A stretch of DNA of 64,000 bases from positions 487,001 to 551,000 of the forward strand of contig JAQPZY010001011.1 in assembly GCA_029931535.1 (NCBI GenBank), in the 5' to 3' direction. The stretch is from Margaritifera margaritifera. Its lineage: Eukaryota > Mollusca > Bivalvia > Unionida > Margaritiferidae. The notes beneath the pieces were generated by a model. It was not told where the DNA came from, searched no databases, and saw only the letters and a program-made list of their open reading frames with translations. Shown piece after piece: positions 1 to 12,099 of the stretch (position 1 is the stretch's first letter; each line of letters begins with the position of its first letter). Position numbers and translations under genes: made by a program.

Positions 1-59
1 TCAAGATCGTTCTAAATAGAAGGTCGCTCAGGGTCTCTTATTATCACATTCAAGTTACT

Positions 60-1343
60 CACAAAATGACTTCCAGAAAATTTAGAACTACCGCTTACAC
101 ATTCACGGTCTAATTTAAAGGGTTTAAGCCCCGAGTCGCTGCAGAGAACGCGGCTGGATTTATTACAGACTTACTGGAGTCTGTCTTGGATGAGTTGAAA
201 CCGCAGTGTCAAGCTGAAGATCAAGATCGTTTGCAAATTTCCATCACTATATTGACAGTTAGAAATCTCCTGTCAAGATCGAATTTTGTGCACCTGCTGA
301 ATTAATATCTTCCAAAATCTTGGATAAAATTCAACACGTTCAAAAATCGATCAACGAGTTTGACATGGCCGATGGAAAAGCCGCCCTTCATATCATACAC
401 TTTCCACCTCATTCGGGCAGCGAACGACGCAAAAAATGTCTTATTCTGGTTGAAGATACTTTGAAATCTCCTCTCCGGATCAAAGTTAGCACACTTGCTG
501 AAATAATATCTTCCAAAATCTTGGACAAAATTCAACACGTTCAAAAATCGAACCATGAGTTTCAATGAACAGAAAGTCACCCTCCATATGGTACACGTTT
601 CACCTCCTTTGGGCAGTGAACGACGCGAAAAATGTCTTATTCTCGATCAACTCCCGATAACAAAACGAAGAATCGTGAAGATTAATAACGACCAAAATCA
701 GACGTGTTTACCCCGCGTTATGCAGAGAAAACCGGTACACCAGAAAGGAAGCGATTATGGAAAGCATTAGGAAATCGGACAGAGCTAAACAACGTAAAGA
801 AGCAGATACCCTTTTGGAACAAGAAACCGTGTGTGGACCTCATGAAATACAGACAATTCAAAAAGTGCTAGCTCTTTGTTATACGTTGAAAGTTTACTCT
901 TAAGTCATTCATGGAGATCTCGTGTTTCGAGGACCCCATTTTCCAGACGAAAAATACATTCATGTCTATCATCACCAACATAATTTCGACGCCATTACCA
1001 GTATCTAAGAATTTTTCGGATACATTTACTATTGTGACAGATATGATCAAGGATTCAACAAATGGGAGCGTCGAGACCCTGTGTTCCTGAAGGATAAGAA
1101 ATGATTCAGTGTTCTGCCTGCCGACAAACATTTGTAAGTCAAGCGTGTTACGACCGACATCACAAGAAGCAATTCCAACAACAGAAAAATGCTTGTAAAA
1201 TATTGAAAACGTACCCAAAATGTGAACAGAATGTTCGTATCAGTTCCAAAGATGCACACGTTGTCCAAGAAAGAAACGATGTGTTTTTGTCATCAAGTCG
1301 TCGATTGGATCAACAAAATGTCAAGACTGCAAATAGCTTTTGA
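60..1343 (+). pseudogene. Maverick/Polinton-type DNA polymerase B, N-terminal remnant
   Basis: Short open pieces in several frames together look like the N-terminal region of the protein-primed DNA polymerase B of Maverick/Polinton elements. The pieces at 320-770 carry a GSERRKKCLIL-type stretch and then RIVKINNDQNQTCLPR, which resembles the conserved segment before the exonuclease domain. Farther on, HHQHNFDAITSI and a Cys-rich part (1101-1343, CSACRQTFVSQACYDRHH, then C-x9-C-type spacing) resemble the zinc-ribbon-like segment of the same family. Several stops and frame changes break it, so it cannot be functional. No exonuclease or palm motifs follow after 1343. The family call rests on pattern memory of polB_2 proteins, not on a search. 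Confidence 0.6.
301..650 (+). repeat. Diverged tandem duplication inside the polB remnant
   Basis: Two copies of one coding segment lie about 202 bp apart (301-450 and 503-650). Both start with the same run around atcttccaaaatcttgga and continue through the Gly-Ser-Glu-Arg-Arg codons, but they differ at many bases. The duplication is therefore old. Confidence 0.6.
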
Positions 1344-1825
1344 AAAAATACTCTTGATCTAATCTGTAGAAAAAAAGAACGTATTCTATCCATCATAATG
1401 AGTAGAAAAAAGAAATTTTTTGGAGATAACAGAAAAAATTAAATATTCTGGTTAGAAAGAAAATCATACTCCCCCCTCCCCTCCGAACAATTAAATGGTC
1501 TGTCCCTTAGCGACGCTAGGTATGAAGCTGGTTTATACACTATATGACCTACGTAACCCTTGGCGTTGTGCCGCTTTGAGTAAGTTTGATAATTCTTCAC
1601 TTTGATTACTTTAGTTAATAAAATTGAAACCCCTTCCTTTGCGAATGAGATAACTTCATTCACTGATCGATGGACCTTTTCTGTCAGAGTTAAAATCTCA
1701 AAGACAGTCATGATTATCAGGTAGGAGTTAGAAAGAAAGACACTTATACTTTGCTCCAAGACACTTCCTTTCTGCTTGTAAGTGGTACTAAGTGAGCTTT
1801 AATCACATGTAATTAGATATGACTT
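1344..1825. other. No gene recognised; AT-rich with a 106-codon minus-strand frame
   Basis: The stretch has a minus-strand open frame (1439-1759) with no recognisable domain. It may be the decayed 3' part of the neighbouring mariner fragment, but nothing in the residues proves this. Confidence 0.3.
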
Positions 1826-2165
1826 TTATGTGTTTTCCTGCAAGTACTCTGTGACAATGTCTCTGATTGATGCTCTTTCATGAAGAAGCAAGAGACTTGC
1901 GGTCGGCGCCTCAGACTTTGGTAAAGGCTTTCTCATCGTAAATGACACCTGTAGCCGATGCACCCTTAGACACAGGCGTCTGAGAGAGAGAGGAGCATAA
2001 GCGTTCAAAAAGATGGAGTATAAAATTCTCTTTGAGACCGTCGTTCTAAGATCAGCTATGGACCTGTTTGCATTTTTAGCTTTTTTCTTCGTTTCTTGTT
2101 GAAATTGACATATCCAATTCTCGTCACCAGTAATGATCTGATTTACCCGCCTGCTGTAGCAAGAA
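1826..2165 (-). pseudogene. Tc1/mariner-type transposase fragment (catalytic core)
   Basis: Read on the minus strand from about 2,165 the frame gives IITGDENWICQF, which matches the first catalytic Asp motif of mariner transposases (TGDE-W). It is followed by ETKKKAK and, farther on, by SLLLLHERASIRDIVTEYLQ at the place where mariners have the second Asp motif (HDNAPxH). That second Asp is replaced (HERAS), so the core is dead. The N-terminal helix-turn-helix part and inverted repeats are not visible here. A separate N-terminal mariner piece lies at 3.6 kb on the opposite strand and is probably from another insertion. Confidence 0.6.
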
Positions 2166-2169
2166 TTAT

Positions 2170-3580
2170 ATAATCTAAGTATCTATTCAGTTGCATTGAC
2201 GCTGCACTGAACGCGCACACTTTCCTGTGCTGGCGTCGGCGTCAGTTTGTAATTTTCCAGCGACAATGTCTTTTTCGCACTTTGTCGAAACTGACTCTCC
2301 AGAACTCGTCTATTAAAGTTTACAATAGCTTCTACCCTCTATATTATCAAACGATTTCTACTTCTACAATCGGCCATGAAATTCTAAGCTCCGTCAAGGC
2401 TGTTCGAAAATTGTATATAGTCCAACTTCCAGAAAAGCTTATTGTGGGGAAAGTGGCATCTCATTTGGAAGGAATAACTGAAGATTTGATTCAACAGTTT
2501 GTCATGACATCTAGACCTTTTCAGTGACGTTCTTGCGTACATTGGCGGTCAGGGTCATATAACACTTTGAAATTGTAATCTAATGTAAAACATAATGGAA
2601 TTATTGCACTCATTCAGATCAAGGTCGAGGTTAAGGTCACATAACCGGTGATATTGTAATTATCCATTTTATGATATTGCAATTATTCCTGTCAAGGTCA
2701 TGTAGTATTTAAGTTCATAAATGGGTCTTACCTCCAGAAAAAAAAGTTATGGGGAGGGTGACAGGATCAAAAGGCAAATCATTTGGAACATGATTTGCAC
2801 ATAGTTACTGATCAATATGAATTGGCATGCCTATGTGCCCCTTCATAACAGCTAGTCATTTTACCTTTGAGGTCTTTGTTTGGTATGTAGATCTCTGCTG
2901 TAATTTGATTGGCTAGATTTCTGTGTCTGGAAGGACACTGTGTTGTGCCATGTGATATACTACAATTGAGTGGTCTTGCATATGCAATTTTTGACTAACC
3001 AGAGAATATAATTGCATTGCTTTTTCATCCTGTGGCTTTCTCTGTGATGTACATCCTGATCTATTTCAGTGCATGCGACTGATTCTGGTATTGTGGTATT
3101 AAGTCTTTCAGATATCTATAAACAGTGTTTGCCCTTTTTTGCTTAATATATTATTTCATAACAACAAATCCTGCGCATATTTTGATTCTACTCTGAATTA
3201 AAAATGGCATGAAGTCTTGGACTTAGATAGGTCATGCAAAAGACTCTCTTTCTAGGTATAACTGGTGTGTTTTGGGGCAATAAATGAACACACGAGGGTT
3301 TTAAAACTCTAGATTTTAGTCACCATCACAATGATTTGTATCCCCTGAAATTACTGAAAAGGTGTGATTCAACGGTTGGTCGTGGAATCTATACCTTTTC
3401 AATAATGTTATTGCATACATTAAGGTAGGGGAAGTTGAAAAGTTCTCAAATATGATATGACTTTTTTGTTTGTTTAGCCTGTAAATCAATTTAATGATAA
3501 TCAGTAGAAAAGAACTTTCCATGGACTGATCTGAAGCTGCATGTACAGCACGCCCGACACCTATCGGCAAAGGAGAAGGA
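2170..3580. other. Intergenic stretch, nothing recognised
   Basis: AT-rich sequence with a few aaggtca-type words often seen in mollusc repeats (2,600-2,720). An 81-codon frame at 2,282-2,527 has no recognisable motif and lacks neighbours that would support it. Confidence 0.4.
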
Positions 3581-3584
3581 AGTG

Positions 3585-3864
3585 TTCTACTATGAAAGGA
3601 CGTTGCTGGAAGATCCGGGTTCTTTTAGGGTACTCTCTGACTGATATCAAGGCTGACTTGGATAAAGTGTATGAATGTTATTCTCTGTTAGATTCTACAA
3701 TTTTGCGGTGGTTCATTCTTTTAAAGATGGTCATGAATCCATGGAAGATGACCTCCAGTCTGGAAGACCATTGTCTACATGTGAGTGGGAAGTGGCTTGC
3801 TGTGAAAGGGGCAATTGATGAAGATGCTGAATATACAGTGGAAGATATTTCTGTTATAAATTGA
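3585..3864 (+). pseudogene. Mariner-type transposase N-terminal fragment
   Basis: The segment starts with a frame reading YSLTDIKADLDKVYECYS, then a one-frame change, then FKDGHESMEDDLQSGRPLST, then AIDEDAEYTVEDIS. This order is the paired helix-turn-helix DNA-binding region of mariner (SETMAR/mos1-like) transposases. The catalytic DD34D region is absent: an extended (TA)n run begins about 45 bp after the stop. It is a broken, 3'-truncated copy. Confidence 0.6.
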
Positions 3865-3905
3865 GGCTTAATTGATCAAGGTTTTTTTAAGATGTATATC
3901 TCGTG

Positions 3906-3907
<2 letters not shown>

Positions 3908-3980
<73 letters not shown>
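3908..3980. repeat. (TA)n microsatellite
   Basis: Pure alternating TA for about 70 bp directly downstream of the mariner fragment. Confidence 0.95.
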
Positions 3981-3983
<3 letters not shown>

Positions 3984-3999
3984 TTGGTAGATCTGTATG

Positions 4000-4679
4000 C
4001 TGGGTATAGTTCTGTTATTACTCTTCCAGATTGATTGATATATGTTAAGAATAAAAATGTTAATATTTCTTTTAAACAGAATAACTTGTTGTTGTAAGTT
4101 GAAAATACATTTGTTGGATTTAGAGCACTGTTGTTTGTACTGAATCTATTGTATATTCATGTTATTGATATTTCAATTAAATACACATTTATTTATACAT
4201 GAGCTGTGTTGTTTTAGAATTAATCCCTTTGTGGTGTAGGAAGTTCTTGTTAAGTTTTCACCATTGAGAGGACGGTGTTACAAGTGGAACCTGTGGTCTA
4301 GCGATTTGTTCCCTGTTCGTCTTTTAGTCCTACCTACCTTCTTTACATCTTCGTATCTTCCTTTTCCTATGATTAAGGGTGAGTTGTTAGTAGTGTAGTT
4401 GAGTGCAGTGGCAGACCAGAACTCACTTGGATCATTTATACTTTTCTCCTCAAGTCTTCCTATCCTGTCTTTAATTTCCAAACCTTCATCCTCATATCTG
4501 CCTATTTTTCAGTGATTGTGGAGTGAGCTTCACATTCATCATCTGAGTAGTGTCTAGCAAGCAGAAGTTGCAGTAACAGTATTCAGATAACTCCGCACCA
4601 CTCTACATTAATTATTCTCCCAGTCGCCGCCATTTATTTTTGTTTTGCTGTGCTTTGTTTCCTGTCGTAGTCCTCATGG

Positions 4680-4720
<41 letters not shown>

Positions 4721-4940
4721 TTTTATTATTAATACTATTACCAACAGTAATGTCAAGAATAATAACATACAATAAAAACCACAAGAAAATTTACTTACAA
4801 TCATGATTTAATTAGCCAAAATTAAGTCATTTGTACCTCGCCTGGCTGTAAAGCTAAGCGAGTTCACGATATGGCCCTTCATCTGTCATCCATCGTGCAT
4901 TGGTGTGGTGTGTTAAGCAGCTGACCATCAACAATTGTTT
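4000..4940. other. Intergenic stretch with a (TTA)n run at 4,681-4,718
   Basis: No gene seen. It contains a short trinucleotide TTA microsatellite. A block near 4,855-4,915 is weakly like the 3' tail of the SINE family at 15.9 kb. Confidence 0.45.
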
Positions 4941-4944
4941 GTTA

Positions 4945-5400
4945 CCACTCTGGAGTCCATATTCTCAAAATCTCAGATATGTTTGATTATGAACAAAATC
5001 CATGCATATTAATGAGGTTTTCTTGCATATTATTGTTTAACTTTGTTAACACTCTGGAAGCCATATTTCTAACCCAATTTTGATGAAATTTGGAATATAT
5101 GCTGATATCATTAAGTTTTGAAAGAGTTTGATAATGAGCGAGATCCATACAAACAAATGAGGTGAGCATGCATCTGATTGGCTGAGCTTGATACCACTCT
5201 CGAGACCACGTTTCTAATCCAATGTTTGATTAAACTTGGAATATTTGCTTACATCTTTAAGAACTTGGATGAGTTCGATAATGAGCAGGATCCATGCATA
5301 CCAATTAGGTGACCTTGCATCTGATTGCCCGAGTTTGTTACCGCTCTGCAAGTCAAATTTCTGATCTGATTTTGATCAAATCTGAAATATTGTCTTTTAT
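4945..5400. repeat. About 160-bp repeat, three diverged tandem units (mollusc-type)
   Basis: Three successive units share the order: accactctgg-like start, ccatatttctaa, ttttgatgaaatttgga, then gataatgagc and gatccatgca. Spacing is about 155-165 bp. The wording resembles a dispersed, often tandem repeat common in bivalve genomes (taacactct, ccacattt, atgaaacttgg). The units have diverged, so the array is old. Confidence 0.7.
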
Positions 5401-5404
5401 CAAT

Positions 5405-6610
5405 TAAAAGTAGCAGACTGTTAACTACTGTGGAGGTGAAAATAGTTTTCATATTAAAGCAAGGGAAGTGACCTATGATCAGGTATATTGAAAATCACGG
5501 GTTTTGGGTTGTGAGAAGAGTTCTTCCCCTTGGAAAACATTTTTTTTAAAAAACCTTAGAATACAGGATTCAAGGGTCTCAGTTGAGCAAGTTATATAAA
5601 TTAACAAAAATGTATACACCTCAGGGATTAAACTGAAAATATATTATTTAAAGCTGAAGAAAAACTAAACTAAAAATAATGACCAGTGTCATGAACCTGA
5701 ATTGACAGTGCTTCCAATTTTTCAAACACCTAATAAACCCAAGGAATTTTCCTACCATAAAATAATTAAAGAAAATAAATAAACAAATTACAGAATCTCA
5801 GATTGCTGTGACCAGACAATATTTCACTCATATTTAACAGTAGTAGACATCATGATTATTTACACTTTTACTATTTCTTCCAGTATTTTTCAGCTCCTTC
5901 TGTCCATAGACTAGACAGCATGATTCAATAATGGCAACCTTTGCATGCTGTTTGCTAACCATTGTCAGTTCAAATTTACAGCAAGTTATATGAGACAAAT
6001 ACAAATTAGTTCAGTAAAAATATAGAGTGTGATATATCTAATTAGCGTGAAGCATCATATTGTTGAGTAATACTGACAAGATCTTTTTTTAAAGAATAAA
6101 ATTAACTCATGGAACAGAAGTTCATTTTCAGTAAATGGAGGGGGGGGGGGAAGACAAGTTTAAAAATCTTATTCCAACCAACCAGTCCAATCTTATTTAG
6201 CACAACCTTTAACATTAATATTAATTTTTTTAGACCTAATATACCGTGTGGCAACTATGTACTCCCAATTTTTCTTTCCACTCCAGTTTCACTAATGTAT
6301 AACTTTTCTTCCACAAGCTTAATTGTCCTTAGTCCATTATTAAAGGTGAAGTTTAGTTTCTAGACAACCTATATTATATGAGTTCATTGTACCGTAAATA
6401 TTAATTTTTTTAGATATATGGTGTAATTCATTAATTGACAGAGTCAATAGAACATGTTTTTACACAGTACCTTTACTCACTGCTAAATTGGAAGTTTTCG
6501 CTTCATTCCAGCATGCAGAGTCTGTATGATGCTATTGGTGACATCCTGGTGTCTTTTTCTGACATCTGTTATGGCTATAATGGAGGTCATTATACAGAAC
6601 TTAATTGGTC
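5405..6610. other. Intergenic stretch, nothing recognised
   Basis: AT-rich sequence without coding-like frames, splice-bounded exons or repeats beyond a ten-base G run at 6,140. Confidence 0.4.
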
Positions 6611-6611
6611 T

Positions 6612-6801
6612 GGGGAACCACGGTAGCTCAGTTGGAAGAGTGTCAGACTCGTAAAAAAAGGGTTGCAGGTTCGATACATACCTAGGCCAGCCCAAGACAG
6701 CTACTTTAGTGTGTCCTTGGAAAAGGCACTTAGCTTCCATTTCCTCAGCATGACATAACCAATGATGTGTTAAAGGTGCCATTAAAACCAACAACAACAA
6801 C
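6612..6801 (+). mobile_element. tRNA-derived SINE, family 1
   Basis: The head holds a pol III A box (ggtagctcagttggaagag) and a B box (ggttgcaggttcgat) at tRNA spacing. A body follows with tgtgtccttggaaaaggcac and a (CAA)n tail near 6,786-6,800. An inverted relative lies 240 bp downstream. Confidence 0.85.
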
Positions 6802-7039
6802 TTAATTGTTCCAATCGACAAACAACCCTTTTAACCTGCACCTTTGTGATCAAACTATACTTTAACACTCTTCATCAAAATTATCTTTTATGCTTTTGCT
6901 TATATATTTTCAGTGAACTCAGCCTCACAAGTAATTTCTCACCTCGTGTCAATGATATAAAGAACGCTTGAAAAAAATATTCCACCATTCATCTGATGAA
7001 TGATACGACCTTTCATAAAAACATACTTACTAGGAAAGT

Positions 7040-7241
7040 TTGATGTTGGTTGCTTTGTTGGTTGTGAGTGGTACTTTGAGCACGTGACTAGCTACCGGTA
7101 TATCATTCATAGGAATGGGAGCTAAGTGTCTTTCCTAAGGACACACAAGGCCACGGACCTGGGCTGAACTGGGCTGGTAACAAACCCATGATCATGGATT
7201 TCAAGTCCAATGCTCCACCAACTAAGCTACCACAGATCCCA
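7040..7241 (-). mobile_element. tRNA-derived SINE, family 1, inverted copy
   Basis: Read on the minus strand it begins at the right with ggtagcttagttggtggagc (A box), has a decayed B box, the same ccttaggaaagacac body and a CAA-rich tail. It is opposite in direction to the copy at 6.6 kb, so the two could form a hairpin in a transcript. Confidence 0.8.
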
Positions 7242-7244
7242 GTA

Positions 7245-8060
7245 AAGTTTGAAGAGGCATTTCAGTAAAGTGACCATAATATGAGCCAAAATATTAATCT
7301 TCACAAAGAGCAATGAATGTTATATTAATCATTGTAAAAGAAACACAAAAATTGAATTAATTTCTCTACTTGTTTTGTGATCTTCTAAAGGTTCTTGCCT
7401 GCTTACTTAAAAATGAATCCTTTTTGAGAAACCATCTTTCATTATGAAAAGTGATTCCCATTTAGTGAAACAGAAAAATGTTGAGATAAACTTCTGTCAT
7501 TTTTTTAGTGATAAAAAAAACCTAGCTGATCAGGATACACATTGTTGTGGACAGAAAATGAAGTGATGCAAAATTACTTCCCTGGGCATATTTTTGCATG
7601 AAAAAAAAATCTTCAGCAATTATTTTTCCATGAAGGATGTATCAGTTACCACTGTGTTAAGGTTTTAACTGAGACTAATATGTGTGTTGTCATTACAGTT
7701 TCAGGTTTTATGGACAGATGATTGTTTTCTAATTTATTTTACTTAGACTTCCATTAATGATCTAATTCAGTTCTTGATTTTGCTGATCATCATTTACAAA
7801 AAGGAATGTACAAACAAATTCACATAGGAGCAGAGTGAGAGAGTAAATATATGAACAAATGAATGAATGAACAAAACAATAAATCAATGTACAAAAAGAG
7901 ACAAAACGGTGTGTTACAAAATGTATCAATGCACAAAGAAATGAGAATAGACAAGAGAATAAAGAAATGAACATTACAAGAGTATAAGATTATAAGATCA
8001 AATAGAAACTTGTTTTCATTCACAAAGTGACATTTTATTTTGCATGTGGACAATGTAACT
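7245..8060. other. Intergenic stretch, nothing recognised
   Basis: AT-rich. The minus-strand frames at 7,762-8,086 are low-complexity (Phe/Leu/Ser/Cys-rich) and come from repeated aatgaacaaa-type words, so they are not considered genes. Confidence 0.4.
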
Positions 8061-8061
8061 A

Positions 8062-9131
8062 CAGTGCAACTTACCATAGCAGACACCTCAATATAGCAGA
8101 CACATGTTAAAAATCGACATTTGTTTTATCACAAGTTAAAATTCTTTTATAAATGTCCTTCTATTTAACAGATACCTGTATAACAAAAAGTTGTGCATAA
8201 CGGATGTTGTGAACTTACATGTCCTATGTACAGATTTGAAGCCCATGCAGCTTGTTTCAAAGTTAACTACAATGACCATTTTCCACTAGGTCGCATTACA
8301 TCACAAGTTCACCTTGCATTGATTACATAATTTGAAACAATCTTGCTTCAGTCAGTGTAGTTACAATGATGGATATCCAAATGAGAAAGTGGAAGCTCTG
8401 AATATCTTGTAAATTAAACACTTTATGAATGAGTATGGGTGACTTAAGATCTGGCGCAGATTTAGTATATAGTTAATCATGTTCTCAATTTAAATCCTTA
8501 CATTTCAAGGTCTGACATATAACGCTGACTTTAGTGAAGAAAATTTATTTAAGGTCGGTAATGCAAATGAGCTTGTTCACTTCAGGTTCAGGTGGATTAG
8601 AATTACAAGGCCCAAGGGTATTTTTGTTAGCACAATCATTGCTTTATAAAGGAAGATTGTAGGTTACAAATAAGAGTAGATAATAGAAATGATGACTATT
8701 TTACATTTAGATTTTTCCCAAAATCACTGTCGACAATTCTGCCAAGTGTTGAAATCAAACACTGTTGCGCCAACCTTTGACCTTTAGATACAGAGGCTAA
8801 CTGTGTTTAAATGATTTTTATGTGATGTAATTTGATGACCAGGATTAAATTCCTCGTGCATGTTAGTGCAATAACATTATATTTACTGTTTCATTGATAC
8901 TCGATTCTGACATTATCAGTGCTGGATTTTAATTCTTATCAAATGTAATAGTGCCATTTTTTAAGAATGTAATTCAATTATCAACAAGAACATCTGCTTT
9001 TTTGCATTCTATCCAGTAGTCATAACTGTACAAATTGTAAAACATATCAAGAATACTGACTCTGCAAATAAAGGTCACCAGGCTACAAATGACACTTTTG
9101 TCATGTTCTTATTTATATATAGGCTTCACTG
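8062..9131. mobile_element. Possible Tigger-type MITE with TA target duplication
   Basis: The left end is TA followed by cagtgcaacttacc and atagcagacacc wording, typical of Tigger/pogo termini. The right end reads ggcttcactg followed by TA. The two ends agree at about nine of the first fourteen bases when one is inverted. No transposase frame lies between them. The terminal match is modest, so the right boundary may be wrong. Confidence 0.38.
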
Positions 9132-9179
9132 TATAGTAAAATAATGAAAGTGAAATACACTTGTTAGCTCAAACGGTCA

Positions 9180-9900
9180 TAGACCAGAAGAGCTGATGGG
9201 ATGGACTGTTGTCTGTCGTCCTTTGTCCATTCATCCATTATCACAAGTATGTTATTGCTACTTCTCCTAAACTACATGTAGGATTGCCGCGAAACATTAC
9301 ACACAATCATCCCAAGGTCTAGTTGGTCCTAAATAAAAACAGTGCTGCTCTGCCATCCAGTATGACCATCATAGAGACTATCTTGTAGATCTTAAATGTA
9401 TATATAGTCCTAGGATGGGGACTTTAACAGTTTCCATGTTATGAGCCATGGTCAAGTTCCCAATGACATGGGCACAACCCAGGGTCTGTGCTGGATATAT
9501 GTCTAATTTGGTCTCATCGTGCCCTTCAAACCTATATATAGTTATAGGCTTGTGATCTCAACAGTTTCCAAGTGATGATCCAAGGGCAAGTCTCCTTCTG
9601 GGTCTGCACTGGAATGTGTATAATTTCTTTTCATGTCCTTCAACCAATATATGGTTAAAAGGTGGTGATCTCAACTGCTTCCAAGCTATGACCCTGGGGC
9701 AAGTCCACAACTTAAGTGGAATGATCCATGGTCTGTATTGGATATAGCGGTATGTCTGGTTCCGTCTCTTGTCCTTCAAACCTACACATGGTTATTGGGT
9801 GGGGATCTCAACAGTTTCCAAATTGTGACCCAGGTGAAAGCTTACCCACAGGGACCATCCCTGGGGCAAGATCAGAGAGAGTAACCCAAAAGCCCAATGC
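9180..9900. repeat. Mollusc-type dispersed repeat with four internal units of about 110-130 bp
   Basis: It starts with agctgatgggatggactgtt and gtctgtcgtcc, wording common in bivalve repeats. From 9,395 four units follow, each with a tatatagttat/tggttat element, gatctcaacagtttccaa, ccatggtc or a relative, and a gtccttcaaacc end. Units have diverged and one is shorter. Confidence 0.65.
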
Positions 9901-10735
9901 GTTTGTTAAGCACTGACCTTGCAGATGACACAAACCAACTTCAGATCTCCACCTACAAGACTTCAAATCTTTAGATTTTTTAAAAAGAAAATAACTATCC
10001 CCGAGTCACTGGTCCCGTCCCAAGAGTTACAATTAAAATTTTAAAACTACCATGTATATCTAAAGACTACCCCCAATCATATCCCAATGTTTCAGGTCTG
10101 TATCTTTAATGGTGTAGGAGATACATTGCATTACTAATGGAGGGACAGACAGACAGACAGGAAGACATAAATCCCCACATTTTTAAAAGATGCATATGGA
10201 TAAAAGTCATGTTAATTTTTTTATACTTATTTAAGCATTATGATTGTCAAAGATAAAACTATGAAAAGATTTCAAATACTATCAATACTTAGATAAAAAT
10301 CTTTGATTGGTCGACAAAGTACACCTTCCATGAAACAGCTTTTCATAACATGAGAAACACAAAACAAATTTACATATATATGAACTTAATGATATAATTA
10401 ATAACTACAAACACTAATTATATTGACAAGACTTTTATTTTAATTTTCAATACTAATTATACTTTCAATGCAATTATAAACAACAGAAACTCTAGCTGAA
10501 ACATTATTTTCCATCTACCTTATTAATATGATATTCCAATTATCTTCCAATTTTTCATTAAATATAAATTTGCCATTCAATTGTATGTGGAAGAAATAGT
10601 TGTGAGGTACATACAAGTAGTAAATGGAAGAAAGAAAACTGCAAATAACCTATGCACATTGCAGTTGAATATTATTATTATTATTATTATTATTACCTCA
10701 AGTTTTATAATTAGAAAAATAAAGCTTTTACAGTC
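9900..10735. other. Intergenic stretch, nothing recognised
   Basis: Holds a short (GACA)n run at 10,145-10,162 and a (TTA)n run at 10,672-10,696. No coding signal seen. Confidence 0.4.
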
Positions 10736-10737
10736 TG

Positions 10738-11032
10738 TGGTTTTTGTGTCAAGCTGTCAATAGGTGATTTCATGGTATTTGTGTCAAGTTGTCAGTAGAT
10801 GATTTCATGGTATTTGTGTCAAGCTGTCAATAGGTGATTTCATGGTATTTTTGTCAAGCTCTCAATAGGTGATTTCATGGTATTTTTGATAGCTGTCAGT
10901 AGGTAATTTCATGGTATTTGTGTCAAGCTGTCAGTAGGTAATTTCATGGTATTTTTGTCAAGCTCTCAATAGATGATTTCATGGTATTTTTGATAGCTGT
11001 CAGTAGGTAATTTCATGGTATTTGTGATAGCA
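10738..11032. repeat. Minisatellite, about 30-35-bp unit
   Basis: About nine units each contain gatttcatggtatttgtgtc and agctgtcaatagg. Some units lack about five bases (tttttgatagctgtcagtag), giving two alternating unit lengths. Confidence 0.9.
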
Positions 11033-11039
11033 GAGTTCC

Positions 11040-11645
11040 TCGGATTACTTGGCATTAAAAGTCTACTAAAGTTGGCAACAAGAAAATTAGATCTCTTCCC
11101 TTCAGATAATAAATTTAAAAGATTCTGAAATTATTATCTATATTATGATACTGGATAGCAACACTTTTTTACATGCAAACATTCATACAAACCATCATTT
11201 TAAAGAACTTAAAGAATAGGTAAATGTGAGACATATGACGATTAGATATATTAAAACAACCTACGATTTATCTATTTCAGATTCAGGCAATAAAATAAAA
11301 GATTTCAACCAACACAACTTAAAGACTCTCAAAATTGAGCTCTACTGGAGTAGAAAAAGTTATAACAGATAGTAAAGTATATGCTTATAAAGAACTATTT
11401 AATAATATTGGAGTGGTACTAGAAAGTATTGACAAATTAGATAAAAGATGAAACGATTAAGACGATATTTTAATGGTATAGAACAAAAGTTAACAACAGA
11501 AACAGACGAAATTAATAATGGCATGGATAAAAAGACTTTAGCATTAAGCGAAAGAATTGATACAGCTAAGTCATAAATAGAGAAATCATTAACTAGAATA
11601 ATGCTAGATATGGGACACAGATTCTTTAAACTGATGAAAGTAATA
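11040..11645. other. Unassigned, perhaps 5' part of the L1-like element
   Basis: A minus-strand 101-codon frame ending at 11,399 has no recognised motif. On the plus strand the sequence reads like diluted coiled-coil coding DNA and may be a decayed upstream part of the LINE ORF1 at 12.1 kb. Confidence 0.25.
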
Positions 11646-11648
11646 CAA

Positions 11649-11712
11649 GGTTGAATGATTATAATACAAGGTTGAATGATTATAATACAAGGTTGAATGA
11701 TCATAATACAAA
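11649..11712. repeat. 21-bp tandem repeat, three units
   Basis: The unit is aatacaaggttgaatgattat, repeated three times with a fourth partial unit. Confidence 0.9.
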
Positions 11713-11821
11713 ATTAGACAAATTTGATATAAGTATAATAGTCTTGGTGTACTTGAAGTTGTAATTAATACACTGGACTTCATTAAAAATGTAGAAAGAG
11801 AGAGGAAATATATAAGGAACC

Positions 11822-12000
11822 TAATTAGCGTTGAGATGCCTTGATATTCCCAAATACCACATCTACACCACTAAAACACTTTCTCATATCCCCAGCGCCA
11901 CAAGTAGTTAAGGGCTGTTCGTAGAACAAAATGCCTTCGGGAAGCGAACCCGGTTTGTCAGTTTCGAAGACATGCGCACAGACCACTAGATTGAAATAGT
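11822..12000 (-). mobile_element. tRNA-derived SINE, family 3
   Basis: On the minus strand the head is at the right: agtggtctgtgcgcatg (A-box region), cttcgaaactgac, then a B box gggttcgcttccc. The left end holds the body with aaataccacatctacacc. A copy in the opposite direction lies at 24.0-24.2 kb and shares both head and body, which defines the family within this window. Confidence 0.7.
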
Positions 12001-12099
12001 TGGCCTAGTATGAGTGGCTACTTAAGTGACGTCATACACGTCGAGCAATGCGTCATTTCTGTTTCTTTTAAGACAATCAGGAACAGAATGTTGTTAGCC

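Noticed and set aside
4855..4920. SINE family 2 tail fragment
   Set aside because: Similarity to the 16.1-kb tail is limited to about 50 bp with many differences and no tRNA head.
6612..6690. A genuine tRNA gene
   Set aside because: A and B boxes are present, but the arms do not fold into a proper acceptor stem, and the unit continues into a SINE body and CAA tail with an inverted relative nearby.
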